A stretch of DNA of 64,000 nt from positions 94,157 to 158,156 of the forward strand of contig NZ_CH724142.1 of assembly GCF_000153325.1 (NCBI RefSeq). Direction: 5' to 3'. The notes under the pieces are model-generated. The model was not told where the DNA came from. It worked only from the letters and a program-made list of their open reading frames with translations, and ran no database searches. The first letter of the stretch is position 1. The number at the start of each line of letters is the position of its first letter. The position numbers were made by a program, and so were the translations under genes. Positions 1 through 8,392 of the stretch are shown here, in pieces. The DNA is from Photobacterium sp. SKA34 (GTDB taxonomy: Bacteria > Pseudomonadota > Gammaproteobacteria > Enterobacterales > Vibrionaceae).

Positions 1-1364
1 AGCCCTACGATGAATCTCAAGGTGACCTCTTCAACGAAGCGGAATGTGAAGCCGCTAAGGAAGAAGAGGTTGAGGTTACGACGACCACCACAACCACAAC
101 GAAGAAACGCGGTAAGCGTAAGCCTCTTCCAAAGACCTTACCTCGTGAAGTTATCGAACTTGATTTAGACGACCATGAAAAGCAGTGTGCATGCTGCAAT
201 CATGACCTGCATAAAATCGGTGAAGACAGCAGTGAAAAGCTGGAGTTTTCGCCAGCCGTACTCAAAGTGCTGGAATATGTTCGCCCTAAATATGCTTGCC
301 GCCAGTGCGAGCAAACTGAAGACAGCAATCACATCGTTCAAAAGCCAGCACCGCAAAGCATTATCCCGAAGAGCTTTGCCACAGAAAGCTTGCTTGCCAA
401 CATCATTCTTGGCAAATACCAGTACGCGATGCCACTTTACCGCCAAGAGTCGCTGTTTACCCAGTCGGGAATCGAGCTATCACGAACCACTATGGCCAGA
501 TGGGTTATCCAAGTTAGTGAGAAGTTCAAACCACTCTATGCCGCTCTAAAAGAGCACCTACTTCAACAAGTGGTGTTCCAGGCGGATGAAACGCCACTCA
601 ATGTTCTCAAGGAAGAAAAACAGTGTTACATGTGGCTCTACTGCTCGGGCGCAGACTCGCCAGAAGCCGCACTCCCCAATGTGAAGAATATTGCCTTGTA
701 CGACTATCAAAACAGTCGCGCGAGGGCATGCCCTGTTGCCTTCTTGGGGGATTACAGTGGTTATCTACAAACCGATGGCTATGGTGCCTATGATGGTCTT
801 TATCACGTCACCAATGTTGGCTGCATGGCACATGCACGGCGAAAGTTCATGGAGGCTAAGAAGCTTCAAGGTAAAGGTAAGTCAGGCAAAGCAGATAAAG
901 CGCTGGCCAAAATCCAGAAGCTCTATGGGATAGAATCGCGCTTAAAAGGTGCGACTGTCGAAACACGAAAAGCAGAACGTCAACTGCATAGCAAACCGAT
1001 ACTGGACGAGTTGTACGAGTGGATGACATCTCAACAAGTGATAGCGTCTAGCCCGCTGGGTAAAGCGATAAAATACACGCTCGGCCAATGGCCGAAGGTG
1101 ATCCGCTATATCGATGACGGTCACTTATCGATAGACAATAACCGCGCTGAACGCGCAATTAAACCGCTGGTCATTGGCAGAAAGAACTGGTTGTTCTCGA
1201 ACACGCCAAATGGTGCTGATGCGAGTGCGATGCTTTACAGCATCGTCGAGACTGCGAAAGCCAACGGCCTTATCCTCTACGACTACATGGTCAAGTGCAT
1301 GAAAGAGCTCGCGAAAGCTGAGCCCGATATCGATGCACTCCTACCTTGGAACCTCAAACACTAA
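1..1364 (+). CDS. tnpC: IS66 family transposase TnpC (5' end missing)
   Basis: DDE transposase of an IS66 element. The reading frame is open from the first full codon at position 3; a GTG at 267 is internal, so the gene starts upstream of the window. Seen in order: an acidic then Thr-rich linker, a basic stretch (KKRGKRK), a zinc-finger domain with Cys pairs (CACC near base 190, CRQC near base 300), and the catalytic domain. Catalytic candidates are Asp in FQADETPLNVL, Asp in TDGYGAYDG and Glu in NNRAERAIKP. It ends with the short C-terminal tail typical of TnpC. The visible part is intact, so the transposase may be functional. TnpA/TnpB would lie to the left. Confidence 0.93.
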   Translation, partial: PYDESQGDLFNEAECEAAKEEEVEVTTTTTTTTKKRGKRKPLPKTLPREVIELDLDDHEKQCACCNHDLHKIGEDSSEKLEFSPAVLKVLEYVRPKYACRQCEQTEDSNHIVQKPAPQSIIPKSFATESLLANIILGKYQYAMPLYRQESLFTQSGIELSRTTMARWVIQVSEKFKPLYAALKEHLLQQVVFQADETPLNVLKEEKQCYMWLYCSGADSPEAALPNVKNIALYDYQNSRARACPVAFLGDYSGYLQTDGYGAYDGLYHVTNVGCMAHARRKFMEAKKLQGKGKSGKADKALAKIQKLYGIESRLKGATVETRKAERQLHSKPILDELYEWMTSQQVIASSPLGKAIKYTLGQWPKVIRYIDDGHLSIDNNRAERAIKPLVIGRKNWLFSNTPNGADASAMLYSIVETAKANGLILYDYMVKCMKELAKAEPDIDALLPWNLKH

Positions 1365-1370
1365 CAAATA

Positions 1371-1398
1371 TCGCCCCGTGGGTTCATGGGGCGTTTAC
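1371..1398. repeat. IS66 right terminal inverted repeat
   Basis: The bases from CGCCCC to GTTTAC form the element end. The repeat also contains a short internal hairpin (CGCCCC / GGGGCG), which could stop transcription leaving the transposase gene. Confidence 0.65.
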
Positions 1399-1824
1399 GA
1401 TTAACCTGTGTTTACTCGTAGTTATATTATGTTAATAACAAAGTAGAAGTATTATGGTTAAAAAGTGACAGGAATTTGACGAGTGATGGGTTTGTAAATA
1501 AGTTATTAGCTATAAAGTGCTGAATAAAAAGAAAAATAGATCGATTAATGATTAATTTATATTTGTCGGTCAACAATAAAAAAATAGTCTAAAGTTGAGA
1601 TAGAAGTGATTAGAGTACAATATAAATTACTACTAATTTATCTTACCTATGTCACTGTCTTTTTATAGTGAGTGTTGTTTTTTTATAACAAATGTATTGT
1701 TACTAGACGATTAACCCGTCTATTGACAGTTATAATGATCAAATGGTTATATATTGCGGCTCAGATTTTATTTACAGGACTAAGTATTTTTGATTTGAGC
1801 TGTAATCATAACGGGACTTAAGAA
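1399..1824. other. AT-rich intergenic region upstream of BCCT transporter
   Basis: There is no gene here. It holds the presumed target duplication of the IS at its left edge, long A/T-rich stretches, and the promoter and inverted repeat listed separately near 1704-1752. The insertion lies about 300 bp upstream of that promoter, so it probably leaves the transporter promoter intact. Confidence 0.6.
1704..1752 (+). promoter_or_regulatory. candidate sigma70 promoter with adjoining inverted repeat
   Basis: A TTGACA -35 box (1723-1728) is followed after 18 bp by TTATAT (1747-1752). Immediately before the -35 is an inverted repeat, TAGACG (1704-1709) and CGTCTA (1717-1722), separated by 7 bp. It is a plausible operator for a dimeric regulator of the downstream osmolyte transporter. 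Assigning the regulator would be a guess. Confidence 0.45.
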
Positions 1825-3396
1825 ATGAGTAAGCACGATAAATATAGTATTAATAATACCGACTATACAATTGGACAAGATAATGTCCAAAAATGGGGCT
1901 TTGATGTCCATAATGCGGTTTTTGGCGTCAGTGCAGGGTTAATTGTTCTCTTTTTAGCAGCAATTCTTATCAGCGATCCTGCAACAGCAAAAGCAACATT
2001 AGATAGCGTAAAGAGCGCGATTGTAAATAAATTCGATTCAATGTTCATCTTAGCTGGTAACTTTTTCGTTATTTTCTGTCTAGGATTGATAATTTCTCCA
2101 TATGGTCGTATCCGTTTAGGTGGTAAAGACGCAGAAGCTGAGCATTCAACGATGTCTTGGTTAGCGATGCTATTTGCCGCGGGGATGGGGATTGGTTTAA
2201 TGTTCTGGAGTGTAGCAGAACCAGCTGGCTACTACACAGGTTCTGGTGGCTCACCATTGGGTGTGACTCCAGATACACCGGAAGCTTTTAAGGTAGCAAT
2301 GGGTGCAACTATGTATCACTGGGGTTTACACCCTTGGGCTATTTACGGCGTTGTTGCATTATCAATGGCATTTTTTGCTTATAATAAAGGCTTACCTCTT
2401 TCTATTCGCTCGGTGTTTTATCCTATCCTTGGTGACCGAACTTGGGGCTGGGCTGGGCATATTATTGATATTCTTGCTGTGCTTGCGACGCTATTTGGTT
2501 TAGCAACATCATTAGGGCTTGGTGCCCAGCAAGCAGCAAGTGGTATTAACCATATATTTGGTACACATGGTGGGTTAGAGTTACAAATTGGTATTATTAT
2601 CGGTGTAACAATCATTACCATATATTCTGTCGCTCAAGGTATCGACTCCGGTGTTAAGTTATTGAGTAACATTAACATGTTAGTGGCGCTAATCTTATTA
2701 GTGTTTGTCGGTGCTGTTGGTTTCTCAGTGTCTATGCATACTATCCCAACAACGATAGTAGGTTACGTTGAAAACTTTATTCCATTAAGTAATCCATTTG
2801 GTCGAACTGATCAGGATTGGCTACATGCTTGGACTGTAGTTTACTGGGCGTGGTGGATTTCATGGTCACCATTCGTTGGCTCATTCATTGCCCGAATCTC
2901 TAAAGGTAGAACGATCCGTGAATTCTTGGTTGCTGTGTTGATTGTACCAACACTAGTTACAACTGTGTGGATGTCTGTATTTGGTGGTCAGGCTATTCAT
3001 CAAATTATCGATAAAATTGGTTCTCTAGGCCAAAATGGTGTGAATGAAACGTCACTAGCAATGTTCCAAATGTTTGATGCTTTACCACTCGGTACTATTT
3101 TATCAGTTATTGGTGTTTGTTTAGTTTTAGTTTTCTTCATTACTTCTTCAGACTCAGGTTCTCTAGTTATCGATAGTATTACTGCTGGTGGTAAAGTTGA
3201 TAACCCAGTAACGCAACGCGTATTTTGGGCTGTTATTGAAGGCTTAATTGCGATTGCATTGTTGTGGGTAGGTGGTACTCAAGCAATTCAAGCGCTTCAA
3301 GCGGGTACTATTTCAACGGCACTTCCGTTTACCATTATATTATTGCTGATGTGTGTAAGCCTATTGCTTGGCTTTAGAACAGAAAAGTACAAGTAA
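1825..3396 (+). CDS. BCCT family transporter (glycine betaine/choline/carnitine type)
   Basis: Sodium- or proton-coupled inner-membrane uptake of trimethylammonium osmolytes. The 523-residue protein has about twelve hydrophobic segments. The glycine-rich GMGIGLMFWSVAEP motif (about residues 131-144) and the Trp-rich signature WTVVYWAWWISWSPFVG (about 336-352) are diagnostic of the BCCT family. There is no long C-terminal osmosensory extension like that of BetT or BetP, since it ends shortly after the last membrane segment. ATG at 1825 follows ACGGGACTTAAGAA, a modest ribosome site. It stands alone, with its own promoter region and a terminator directly after the stop. Substrate choice (betaine, choline, carnitine or DMSP) cannot be read from the sequence. 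Confidence 0.93.
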   Translation: MSKHDKYSINNTDYTIGQDNVQKWGFDVHNAVFGVSAGLIVLFLAAILISDPATAKATLDSVKSAIVNKFDSMFILAGNFFVIFCLGLIISPYGRIRLGGKDAEAEHSTMSWLAMLFAAGMGIGLMFWSVAEPAGYYTGSGGSPLGVTPDTPEAFKVAMGATMYHWGLHPWAIYGVVALSMAFFAYNKGLPLSIRSVFYPILGDRTWGWAGHIIDILAVLATLFGLATSLGLGAQQAASGINHIFGTHGGLELQIGIIIGVTIITIYSVAQGIDSGVKLLSNINMLVALILLVFVGAVGFSVSMHTIPTTIVGYVENFIPLSNPFGRTDQDWLHAWTVVYWAWWISWSPFVGSFIARISKGRTIREFLVAVLIVPTLVTTVWMSVFGGQAIHQIIDKIGSLGQNGVNETSLAMFQMFDALPLGTILSVIGVCLVLVFFITSSDSGSLVIDSITAGGKVDNPVTQRVFWAVIEGLIAIALLWVGGTQAIQALQAGTISTALPFTIILLLMCVSLLLGFRTEKYK

Positions 3397-3413
3397 TTAT
3401 CATAAGATGGTAA

Positions 3414-3448
3414 TAAAAAACCGCAGTGTTAATACTGCGGTTTTTTTT
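3414..3448. terminator. bidirectional Rho-independent terminator
   Basis: The stem CCGCAGT/ACTGCGG (3421-3427, 3434-3440) is flanked by an A run on the left and a T run on the right. It serves the BCCT gene and the convergent exonuclease gene, whose stop codon overlaps its T tract. Confidence 0.9.
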
Positions 3449-4196
3449 ATTCCCAAATTTGATTAATTGGCGTATCTGGGGTTAAGTGATATGCGATTTG
3501 AGCTTGTAATAACTCAGCTGTCGCTAATGCATCTGTTAACGCGTGGTGAGGTTGGTAAGCTGGTAATCCATATCGAATTCTACATTTTCCTAATCGAACC
3601 GATCCTGGCTTTTTCCCTTTCAATCTTGCTAAAAAACCACTGTATTGCTGGGTTTGGATATGTGATTCAAGTGCTAAAGTATCAACAACAGGAAATTGGA
3701 TACCTTCGTTTAATCGCACTCTTAATGCCTTATCCATAAACTGCCGTTCGATGGCTTTGTAATGCACTACTACGACTTTACCAGCTAATGAATCTAATAC
3801 AGCTTCTAAAATTCGACGTATATCGGGTGCAGTTTGTACATCTGAGTGTGTAATGCCATGAATGATGACAGAGTCTTCATCTAGTTTTGCTTTTGGTTTT
3901 ACAACCCAATGCTGCGACTGTTTGCAAAAAATACGATTGATATTGAAGGGAACAAGCCCGACACTAATAATGTCATCCTTGTTAGCATTAAGCCCTGTTG
4001 TTTCAAAATCTAATGCAACAAATTCAATGTCTTTTAATGGGGTGTCACCACTAAAAATACCCTGTTTATAATATTGTTTAATGCGTTGATCGTTAGCATC
4101 ATGGGCTAGTACCGTAAACTTTTTCTGCCAATCCACTATTGGCGTATTACGAATGAAGTGGGTTGATGATGTTTTTTTGAATACTTCTCTAAACAT
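3447..4196 (-). CDS. DnaQ-like 3'-5' exonuclease (DEDDh family)
   Basis: Exonuclease of the epsilon/RNase T superfamily, 249 residues. ExoI is VALDFETTGLN (Asp and Glu metal ligands, about residues 61-71). The ExoII region follows, with VIIHGITHSDV and a HYKAIERQFMDKAL stretch. ExoIII-like HHALTDALATAELL carries the His and Asp of a DEDDh active site. The first 55 residues precede the nuclease fold and are not recognised. It is 12 bp downstream of the CNB-CBS-DUF294 gene on the same strand, so the two are probably one operon. This exonuclease/DUF294 pairing recurs in gammaproteobacteria. Its nucleic-acid or nucleotide substrate is unknown. Confidence 0.85.
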   Translation of the reverse strand: MFREVFKKTSSTHFIRNTPIVDWQKKFTVLAHDANDQRIKQYYKQGIFSGDTPLKDIEFVALDFETTGLNANKDDIISVGLVPFNINRIFCKQSQHWVVKPKAKLDEDSVIIHGITHSDVQTAPDIRRILEAVLDSLAGKVVVVHYKAIERQFMDKALRVRLNEGIQFPVVDTLALESHIQTQQYSGFLARLKGKKPGSVRLGKCRIRYGLPAYQPHHALTDALATAELLQAQIAYHLTPDTPINQIWE

Positions 4197-4208
4197 GCTT
4201 AGTTACCC

Positions 4209-6086
4209 TTATCGTGTTGCTTGATAGCGATATTTCACGAAGTTTTGGGCTTTGCTTAAAATTTGGAAAGTATCTTTAAGATTGCGACGTTCAAAATCAG
4301 ACATATTTTCAGGCTCAATACTATTATCAGGATCTTGTCCTTCTTCCACATCCAATGCTTGGTGGCGAATACGAACTAATGAAATATACTCCATGGCATC
4401 GCGAAGATCTTGAGCACGTCCTGGTGGTAAAATTCCACTATCGATAATGTCGTCCAAACGTTCCAGCGAGTTTTGTGAACGAGAGCCTACCGCAAGAGCG
4501 TGGACACGAATTAAATCTGCTAATGGCGCTGTACCACGACGCTTTAGATTAATCGAGTTATTGTGACGTCCATCTTTTTCCATTACGAAATCTTTAAAGA
4601 AACCTAATGGTGGCGTACGATTGATTGCGTTGCGTGCAAGGCAAGCTAAAAATCGAGGGCTATTACGGGCACGACGAACGATAAAACCATTAAGTTGTTT
4701 TGCCCAACGTAATCTACCCCAAACACCACCTAAGTCAAAAAAGATAGAGCTGTTTAATAAAGCTTGAGGTTTTGGATTATCGATCCAATCAGCAAAACAT
4801 TGCTCCCACTCATGACGGGTTTTACGCCATTCTGGGTTTGTCGCCATAATGCCGCCAGTACAATAGCTGTAACCACAGGCAGCAAGGCCATCACAAACAA
4901 AAGTCGCAAGAGCTTCAAAATACGCATTATGTTTATCATGATCGAAGGAATTATCCAGAATAATGGCATTATCTTGGTCTGTGACAATTAGTTGCTCATC
5001 TCGTGCCATAGAGCCTAAGGCCAAGAAACAGTATTGAATAGGTGGTGGCCCGAGTTTTTCTTCTGCTAATTCTAATAAACGCTGTTTAAAGCTACGTCCA
5101 ATTTCTGCCATTGCACTGCCAATCATATGCGAGTTAGCATCTTCATTAACCATGCGGACAAAGCAGTCTTTAACTTGCGCTGATAATTGAATGAGCTCTT
5201 CTACAGATTGCTGCTGATAAATACTACTAACCAGTAGTAAGCTATTTTGTGATTCATAGCGAACAATATCAGAAACGCTAATTACACCTATAGGTTGTTT
5301 GTTTCTAAGCACTGGCAAATGGTGAATGTTATATCGCAGCATAGTCAACATCGCTTCAAATACATAAGCATTATGATCGAGTGTAATGGGCTCTGCTGTC
5401 ATGACTGAAGAAACAGGATTTGAGGTTGAAATACCTTCTGCTAATACTCGGGTACATAAATCACGATCAGTAATAATACCCGTGACATAATCGTTATCAT
5501 CATCGTCATCGGTGGCATTACTGTCACTGAGCAATAATGCAGAAACGCCTTCTTCAGCCATTGTTTGTGCTGCTGTTTGTATGGTTTCGTTTTGATCAAT
5601 GATGACGGCATCGCGAGTGATCAAGGTTCTTAGTTTTGATGTGGTGAGATCATTTTCATCATGTTGGCTTGATACGGCATGACGTAAACGAGCACTGTCT
5701 TCAACTTCAACGAAATCAGCAAAGCTATCGTATTTATCGCAAAGCTCAATAAAAAGAGTATTGGGAATACAGTAGAGTAGAGTATCTTCAAGCGCTTTTG
5801 CTGGCATTCGGACACGGTTGTTCATCAACAAGCCCATTTGACCGAAAATATCACCTTCATCAAGACGGTTGTAGAGCTCGCCTTTACGTCGGTATATTTC
5901 AACAGCACCACTTCGAATTAAAAACAGATCATGAATACTATCGCCAGTATTCAATATCATGGTGTTCGCACGGTAATAAGCGACTTCGATTTCAAGAGCA
6001 AGTTGATGAAGTTGCTCTTCAGGCAAAGTATCAAAAGGCGGATACTGTGAGATAAAATTTAGAATTTCTATTTGTTCCGCTTCCAT
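4209..6086 (-). CDS. cyclic-nucleotide-binding/CBS/DUF294 nucleotidyltransferase-like signalling protein
   Basis: Cytoplasmic multidomain protein of 625 residues with no membrane segment. Order: a cyclic-nucleotide-binding fold (about 15-125, with ..GDIFGQMGLL..), two CBS repeats (about 150-275, with TDRDLCTRVLAEG and VISVSDIVRYE), the DUF294 putative nucleotidyltransferase (about 300-445, motif LGSMARDEQ followed by TDQDNA, i.e. GS then DxD) and the DUF294 C-terminal domain (about 475-620). This layout resembles GlnD-like sensor enzymes: small-molecule sensing coupled to a possible nucleotidyl transfer. The start at 6086 is supported by CGGAAG nine bases upstream. It leads the two-gene operon with the exonuclease. 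An unusually acidic stretch (several Asp in a row) lies inside the first CBS repeat, near residue 195. Confidence 0.88.
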   Translation of the reverse strand: MEAEQIEILNFISQYPPFDTLPEEQLHQLALEIEVAYYRANTMILNTGDSIHDLFLIRSGAVEIYRRKGELYNRLDEGDIFGQMGLLMNNRVRMPAKALEDTLLYCIPNTLFIELCDKYDSFADFVEVEDSARLRHAVSSQHDENDLTTSKLRTLITRDAVIIDQNETIQTAAQTMAEEGVSALLLSDSNATDDDDDNDYVTGIITDRDLCTRVLAEGISTSNPVSSVMTAEPITLDHNAYVFEAMLTMLRYNIHHLPVLRNKQPIGVISVSDIVRYESQNSLLLVSSIYQQQSVEELIQLSAQVKDCFVRMVNEDANSHMIGSAMAEIGRSFKQRLLELAEEKLGPPPIQYCFLALGSMARDEQLIVTDQDNAIILDNSFDHDKHNAYFEALATFVCDGLAACGYSYCTGGIMATNPEWRKTRHEWEQCFADWIDNPKPQALLNSSIFFDLGGVWGRLRWAKQLNGFIVRRARNSPRFLACLARNAINRTPPLGFFKDFVMEKDGRHNNSINLKRRGTAPLADLIRVHALAVGSRSQNSLERLDDIIDSGILPPGRAQDLRDAMEYISLVRIRHQALDVEEGQDPDNSIEPENMSDFERRNLKDTFQILSKAQNFVKYRYQATR

Positions 6087-6884
6087 TACATCTTCCGTTA
6101 TCTAAGGCAAATATTTAGTTGGCGTTGTATTATTCAATGTTCTATTGCTCATTAAAGCTAAGAATCTAAGATAGCTATTAAGTAATAGATAGGTGAAAGT
6201 TTAACGTATAAATGAGGTTAAAGCATACGGAAGAAGAATTAAACGCTTATCACGGGGACAAGCGTAAAAGATTGGTCAAATTATTCTGAAAATTTAATTA
6301 CATCAAGAGATAAGCGATAACAGCGCTACAAATAGACATGCCGCAGAGAAAAAACTCGCTTTAATTTTGCTTTCAGCTACATCTTCAACCTCATAATACT
6401 TTATAGTCATAAATGAAACTGCAAACCTGCTGAGATTGCAAAAAGAAGAATACCAAGACTAAATAAAATTGCTTGAATAAAATCTTACACTTCCATGTAA
6501 ATTAAATTCCTTAGTTAAACAACATAATAACAAATAAATATCATATCTTGTGGATTAGGTGCCGCAATAAAAAATATAATGATGAGATCTTTTCAATAAA
6601 AATAGCATAGATAATTCCCCTGAATTTAAGACGCTTCTTTTAAATAATGAGACAAAAATATCTTCGCAGTCGTTATCTATTTTCATCGATGAGAGCTGAT
6701 AAAACGTTATTAATAATAGTAATAATGGAGATTGCGTTTATTCCATATAATGAACTGAAAATACTTTAAATCTAGATGATTGTATTATCAATATTTGTGG
6801 CATTTGTATTAGGCTTTAATAAACAATATAACGATGAGTATGAATGGAAGCATAATCTTAGATATCTGACGATGGGGTATCCGT
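6087..6884. other. long low-coding region with gene debris
   Basis: About 800 bp separate the DUF294 gene from the PfkB-like gene. A broken small membrane gene occupies 6303-6496 (minus strand). On the plus strand there are only short unsupported frames: 6647-6769 (40 codons, no ribosome site) and 6776-6907 (43 residues with one hydrophobic segment, overlapping the next gene). The region looks like eroding DNA rather than a regulatory region of this size. Confidence 0.55.
6303..6496 (-). pseudogene. broken small membrane-protein gene
   Basis: Reading the minus strand from ATG at 6496, behind an AAGGAA ribosome site, gives MEV, then a TAA at codon 4. The same frame then continues as DFIQAILFSLGILLFAISAG, a clean transmembrane segment. 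A later frame change leads to VEDVAESKIKASFF and a second hydrophobic segment ending at TGA 6303-6305. Two membrane segments joined by a charged loop, with a good ribosome site but a nonsense codon and a frameshift, indicate a recently inactivated protein of about 60 residues. The family is not recognised. Confidence 0.5.
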
Positions 6885-7799
6885 GTGAGAATTGTTTTCT
6901 TTGGTGAAGCGCTTGTTGAAATAAATAACACCAATAAGTATGCAACGTATGGTGGGGATGTGCCTAATACAGCCTTGTATTTGTCTCGGCTCGGACAGTC
7001 TCGAGCTATCTCTGTCAGTTACGCGACAGCCGTAGGAACTGATAAGTTATCGTTATCATTATTATCGTGTTGGCAGCAAGAAGGTATTGATACTAGTTTA
7101 GTTCGGTATCTTTCGACTAAATTTCCTGATCTTTGTTATATAGAGACAGATAGAGAAGGGCATTGTTATCGCCATTTTTGGAATAAAGATAATGCAGCTC
7201 GTTATTACTTTTCAAGGGAGTCATCGCCACTTGAAATAGCATTAAGTAACTATAATTATCATGCCATTTATATCAGTGCGGTGAGCTTTGCATTATTAAC
7301 CGATGAAGCAAAAGCAACGTTATTAGTACTGTTAGAAAAATATAAAATAGATGGTGGCAAAGTTTACTTTGATAATCGATACCGCCCTCATATGTGGACA
7401 CCACAGCAAGCAAGATACTGGATATGTCAGTTATTACCTTACATTGACATTGCGTTTATTGAGATAAAAGATGAACAACGAATCTGGGGCACTAGCCTTG
7501 GTATTGTTGAACGATATAGCCATTCGAACTGTTGTGAATTAGTTATCAAACAATATAACGACCATCCGATAAGTGATCTTAAAGCTCATCATACACAGAT
7601 GAAGATATCTGTGATCCAATCAATAGGGCAGACAACGGATTATATTGCAGATAATGCGTTTATTGCAGGATATCTTGCCGGAAGGAGTAGCGGTAAAAGC
7701 ATTCGTCATGCACTCAATCTTGGAAAAGAGCTCACTTTAAAAGTTCAGAATCATTCTAAAGCTGTGATCCCTGCAGCAGCAATGCGAGATATGATGTAG
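6885..7799 (+). CDS. PfkB-family sugar kinase-like protein with altered catalytic motif
   Basis: 304 residues resembling 2-keto-3-deoxygluconate kinases. The N-terminal FFGEALVEI and GGDVPNTALYLSRLG match the substrate-binding start of that family. The C-terminal signature normally reads (T/A)AGDSF.AGY with a catalytic Asp; here it reads IADNAFIAGY, with D256-N257 where Gly-Asp should be. Either the catalytic Asp has become Asn or one residue has been inserted after Asp. The anion-hole glycine is lost in both alignments. Start GTG at 6885 follows GATGGGGT. The gene is isolated, with no sugar-acid pathway genes adjacent, and sits next to decayed DNA. It is probably catalytically impaired or repurposed; a full-length frame argues for some selection or for very recent decay. 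Confidence 0.7.
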   Translation: MRIVFFGEALVEINNTNKYATYGGDVPNTALYLSRLGQSRAISVSYATAVGTDKLSLSLLSCWQQEGIDTSLVRYLSTKFPDLCYIETDREGHCYRHFWNKDNAARYYFSRESSPLEIALSNYNYHAIYISAVSFALLTDEAKATLLVLLEKYKIDGGKVYFDNRYRPHMWTPQQARYWICQLLPYIDIAFIEIKDEQRIWGTSLGIVERYSHSNCCELVIKQYNDHPISDLKAHHTQMKISVIQSIGQTTDYIADNAFIAGYLAGRSSGKSIRHALNLGKELTLKVQNHSKAVIPAAAMRDMM

Positions 7800-7970
7800 C
7801 GTTATGATGTTTTATATCTCATGGTGACTAAATCACAGGCTGAATTACATAATTTGGTTGTAAAATAATCGCTTAGCATTATTTTTTTAAAATAGTATTG
7901 ACTCAAAAGCTACATTACGTAGAATGCCTCCCATACCGAAGAGCAACTCAGTTATCGGTAGAAATAAAAT
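7800..7970. other. leader region of tRNA operon
   Basis: Non-coding. It contains a T-rich run (about 7882-7890) that may end the PfkB transcript, and the tRNA promoter listed separately. Confidence 0.5.
7898..7932 (+). promoter_or_regulatory. tRNA operon promoter
   Basis: TTGACT (7898-7903), a 16-bp spacer and TAGAAT (7920-7925) are followed by a GC-rich discriminator GCCTCCC. Such discriminators are typical of stable-RNA promoters under stringent control. The first tRNA starts about 40 bp downstream. Confidence 0.65.
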
Positions 7971-8044
7971 GGCGCGTTGGCAGAGTGGCTATGCAGCGGA
8001 TTGCAAATCCGTGGACCTCGGTTCGACTCCGGGACGCGCCTCCA
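7971..8044 (+). tRNA. tRNA-Cys (GCA)
   Basis: A 74-nt cloverleaf with acceptor GGCGCGT/ACGCGCC, anticodon GCA in the loop GGATTGCAAATCC, T-arm GGTTCGACTCC and encoded CCA. First gene of the four-tRNA transcript. Confidence 0.97.
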
Positions 8045-8063
8045 TTCTCTTTGAGAATATTAT

Positions 8064-8139
8064 GCGACACTAGCTCAGCTGGTAGAGCGCAACCTTGCCA
8101 AGGTTGAGGTCACGAGTTCGAACCTCGTGTGTCGCTCCA
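8064..8139 (+). tRNA. tRNA-Gly (GCC)
   Basis: A 76-nt cloverleaf with acceptor GCGACAC/GTGTCGC, anticodon GCC in CAACCTTGCCAAGGTTG and CCA encoded. It is 19 nt after tRNA-Cys. Confidence 0.97.
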
Positions 8140-8205
8140 AATTAAAAGATATGGCTAATAAGCGGTATCTATAGATGGTGTCTTACCCATCGCAAGTAAT
8201 TGCGT

Positions 8206-8292
8206 GCCCTGGTGGTGGAATTGGTAGACACAAGGGATTTAAAATCCCTCGGCGTTCGCGCTGTGCCGGTTCAAGTCCGGCCCGGGGCACCA
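8206..8292 (+). tRNA. tRNA-Leu (TAA), copy 1
   Basis: An 87-nt class II tRNA with a long variable arm (CGGCGTTCGCGCTG), anticodon TAA in GGGATTTAAAATCCC and CCA encoded. It is identical to copy 2. A small perfect hairpin (ATTTTACCT/AGGTAAAAT, about 8298-8318) follows; it has no T tract and may mark a processing site. Confidence 0.97.
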
Positions 8293-8392
8293 TCTTAATT
8301 TTACCTAACAGGTAAAATACAAATAGAATTAAAAGTTATTGCTAATAAGCGATATCTATAGATGGTGTCTTACCCATCGCAAGTAATTGCGT

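Larger units (their letters stand above)
1..1398 (+). mobile_element. IS66-family insertion sequence, right portion
   Basis: The window opens inside an IS66-type element. The transposase stop is followed by a terminal sequence whose reverse complement starts GTAAACGCCCCATG, which fits the GTAA-type ends of IS66 elements, so the right boundary is placed at 1398. The next eight bases (GATTAACC, 1399-1406) are the expected target duplication, but the left end is outside the window, so this cannot be confirmed. Codon use is richer in G/C than in the neighbouring genes, consistent with an acquired element. Confidence 0.88.

Noticed and set aside
17..199. 60-residue minus-strand ORF with a poly-Val run
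   Set aside because: It is the antisense of the Thr-rich linker in the IS66 transposase.
6647..6769. 40-codon plus-strand ORF with a hydrophobic stretch
   Set aside because: No ribosome site and no recognisable similarity; A/T-rich DNA gives such frames by chance.
7898..8107. 69-residue plus-strand ORF
   Set aside because: It reads through tRNA-Cys and tRNA-Gly and the tRNA promoter, so it is not a gene.
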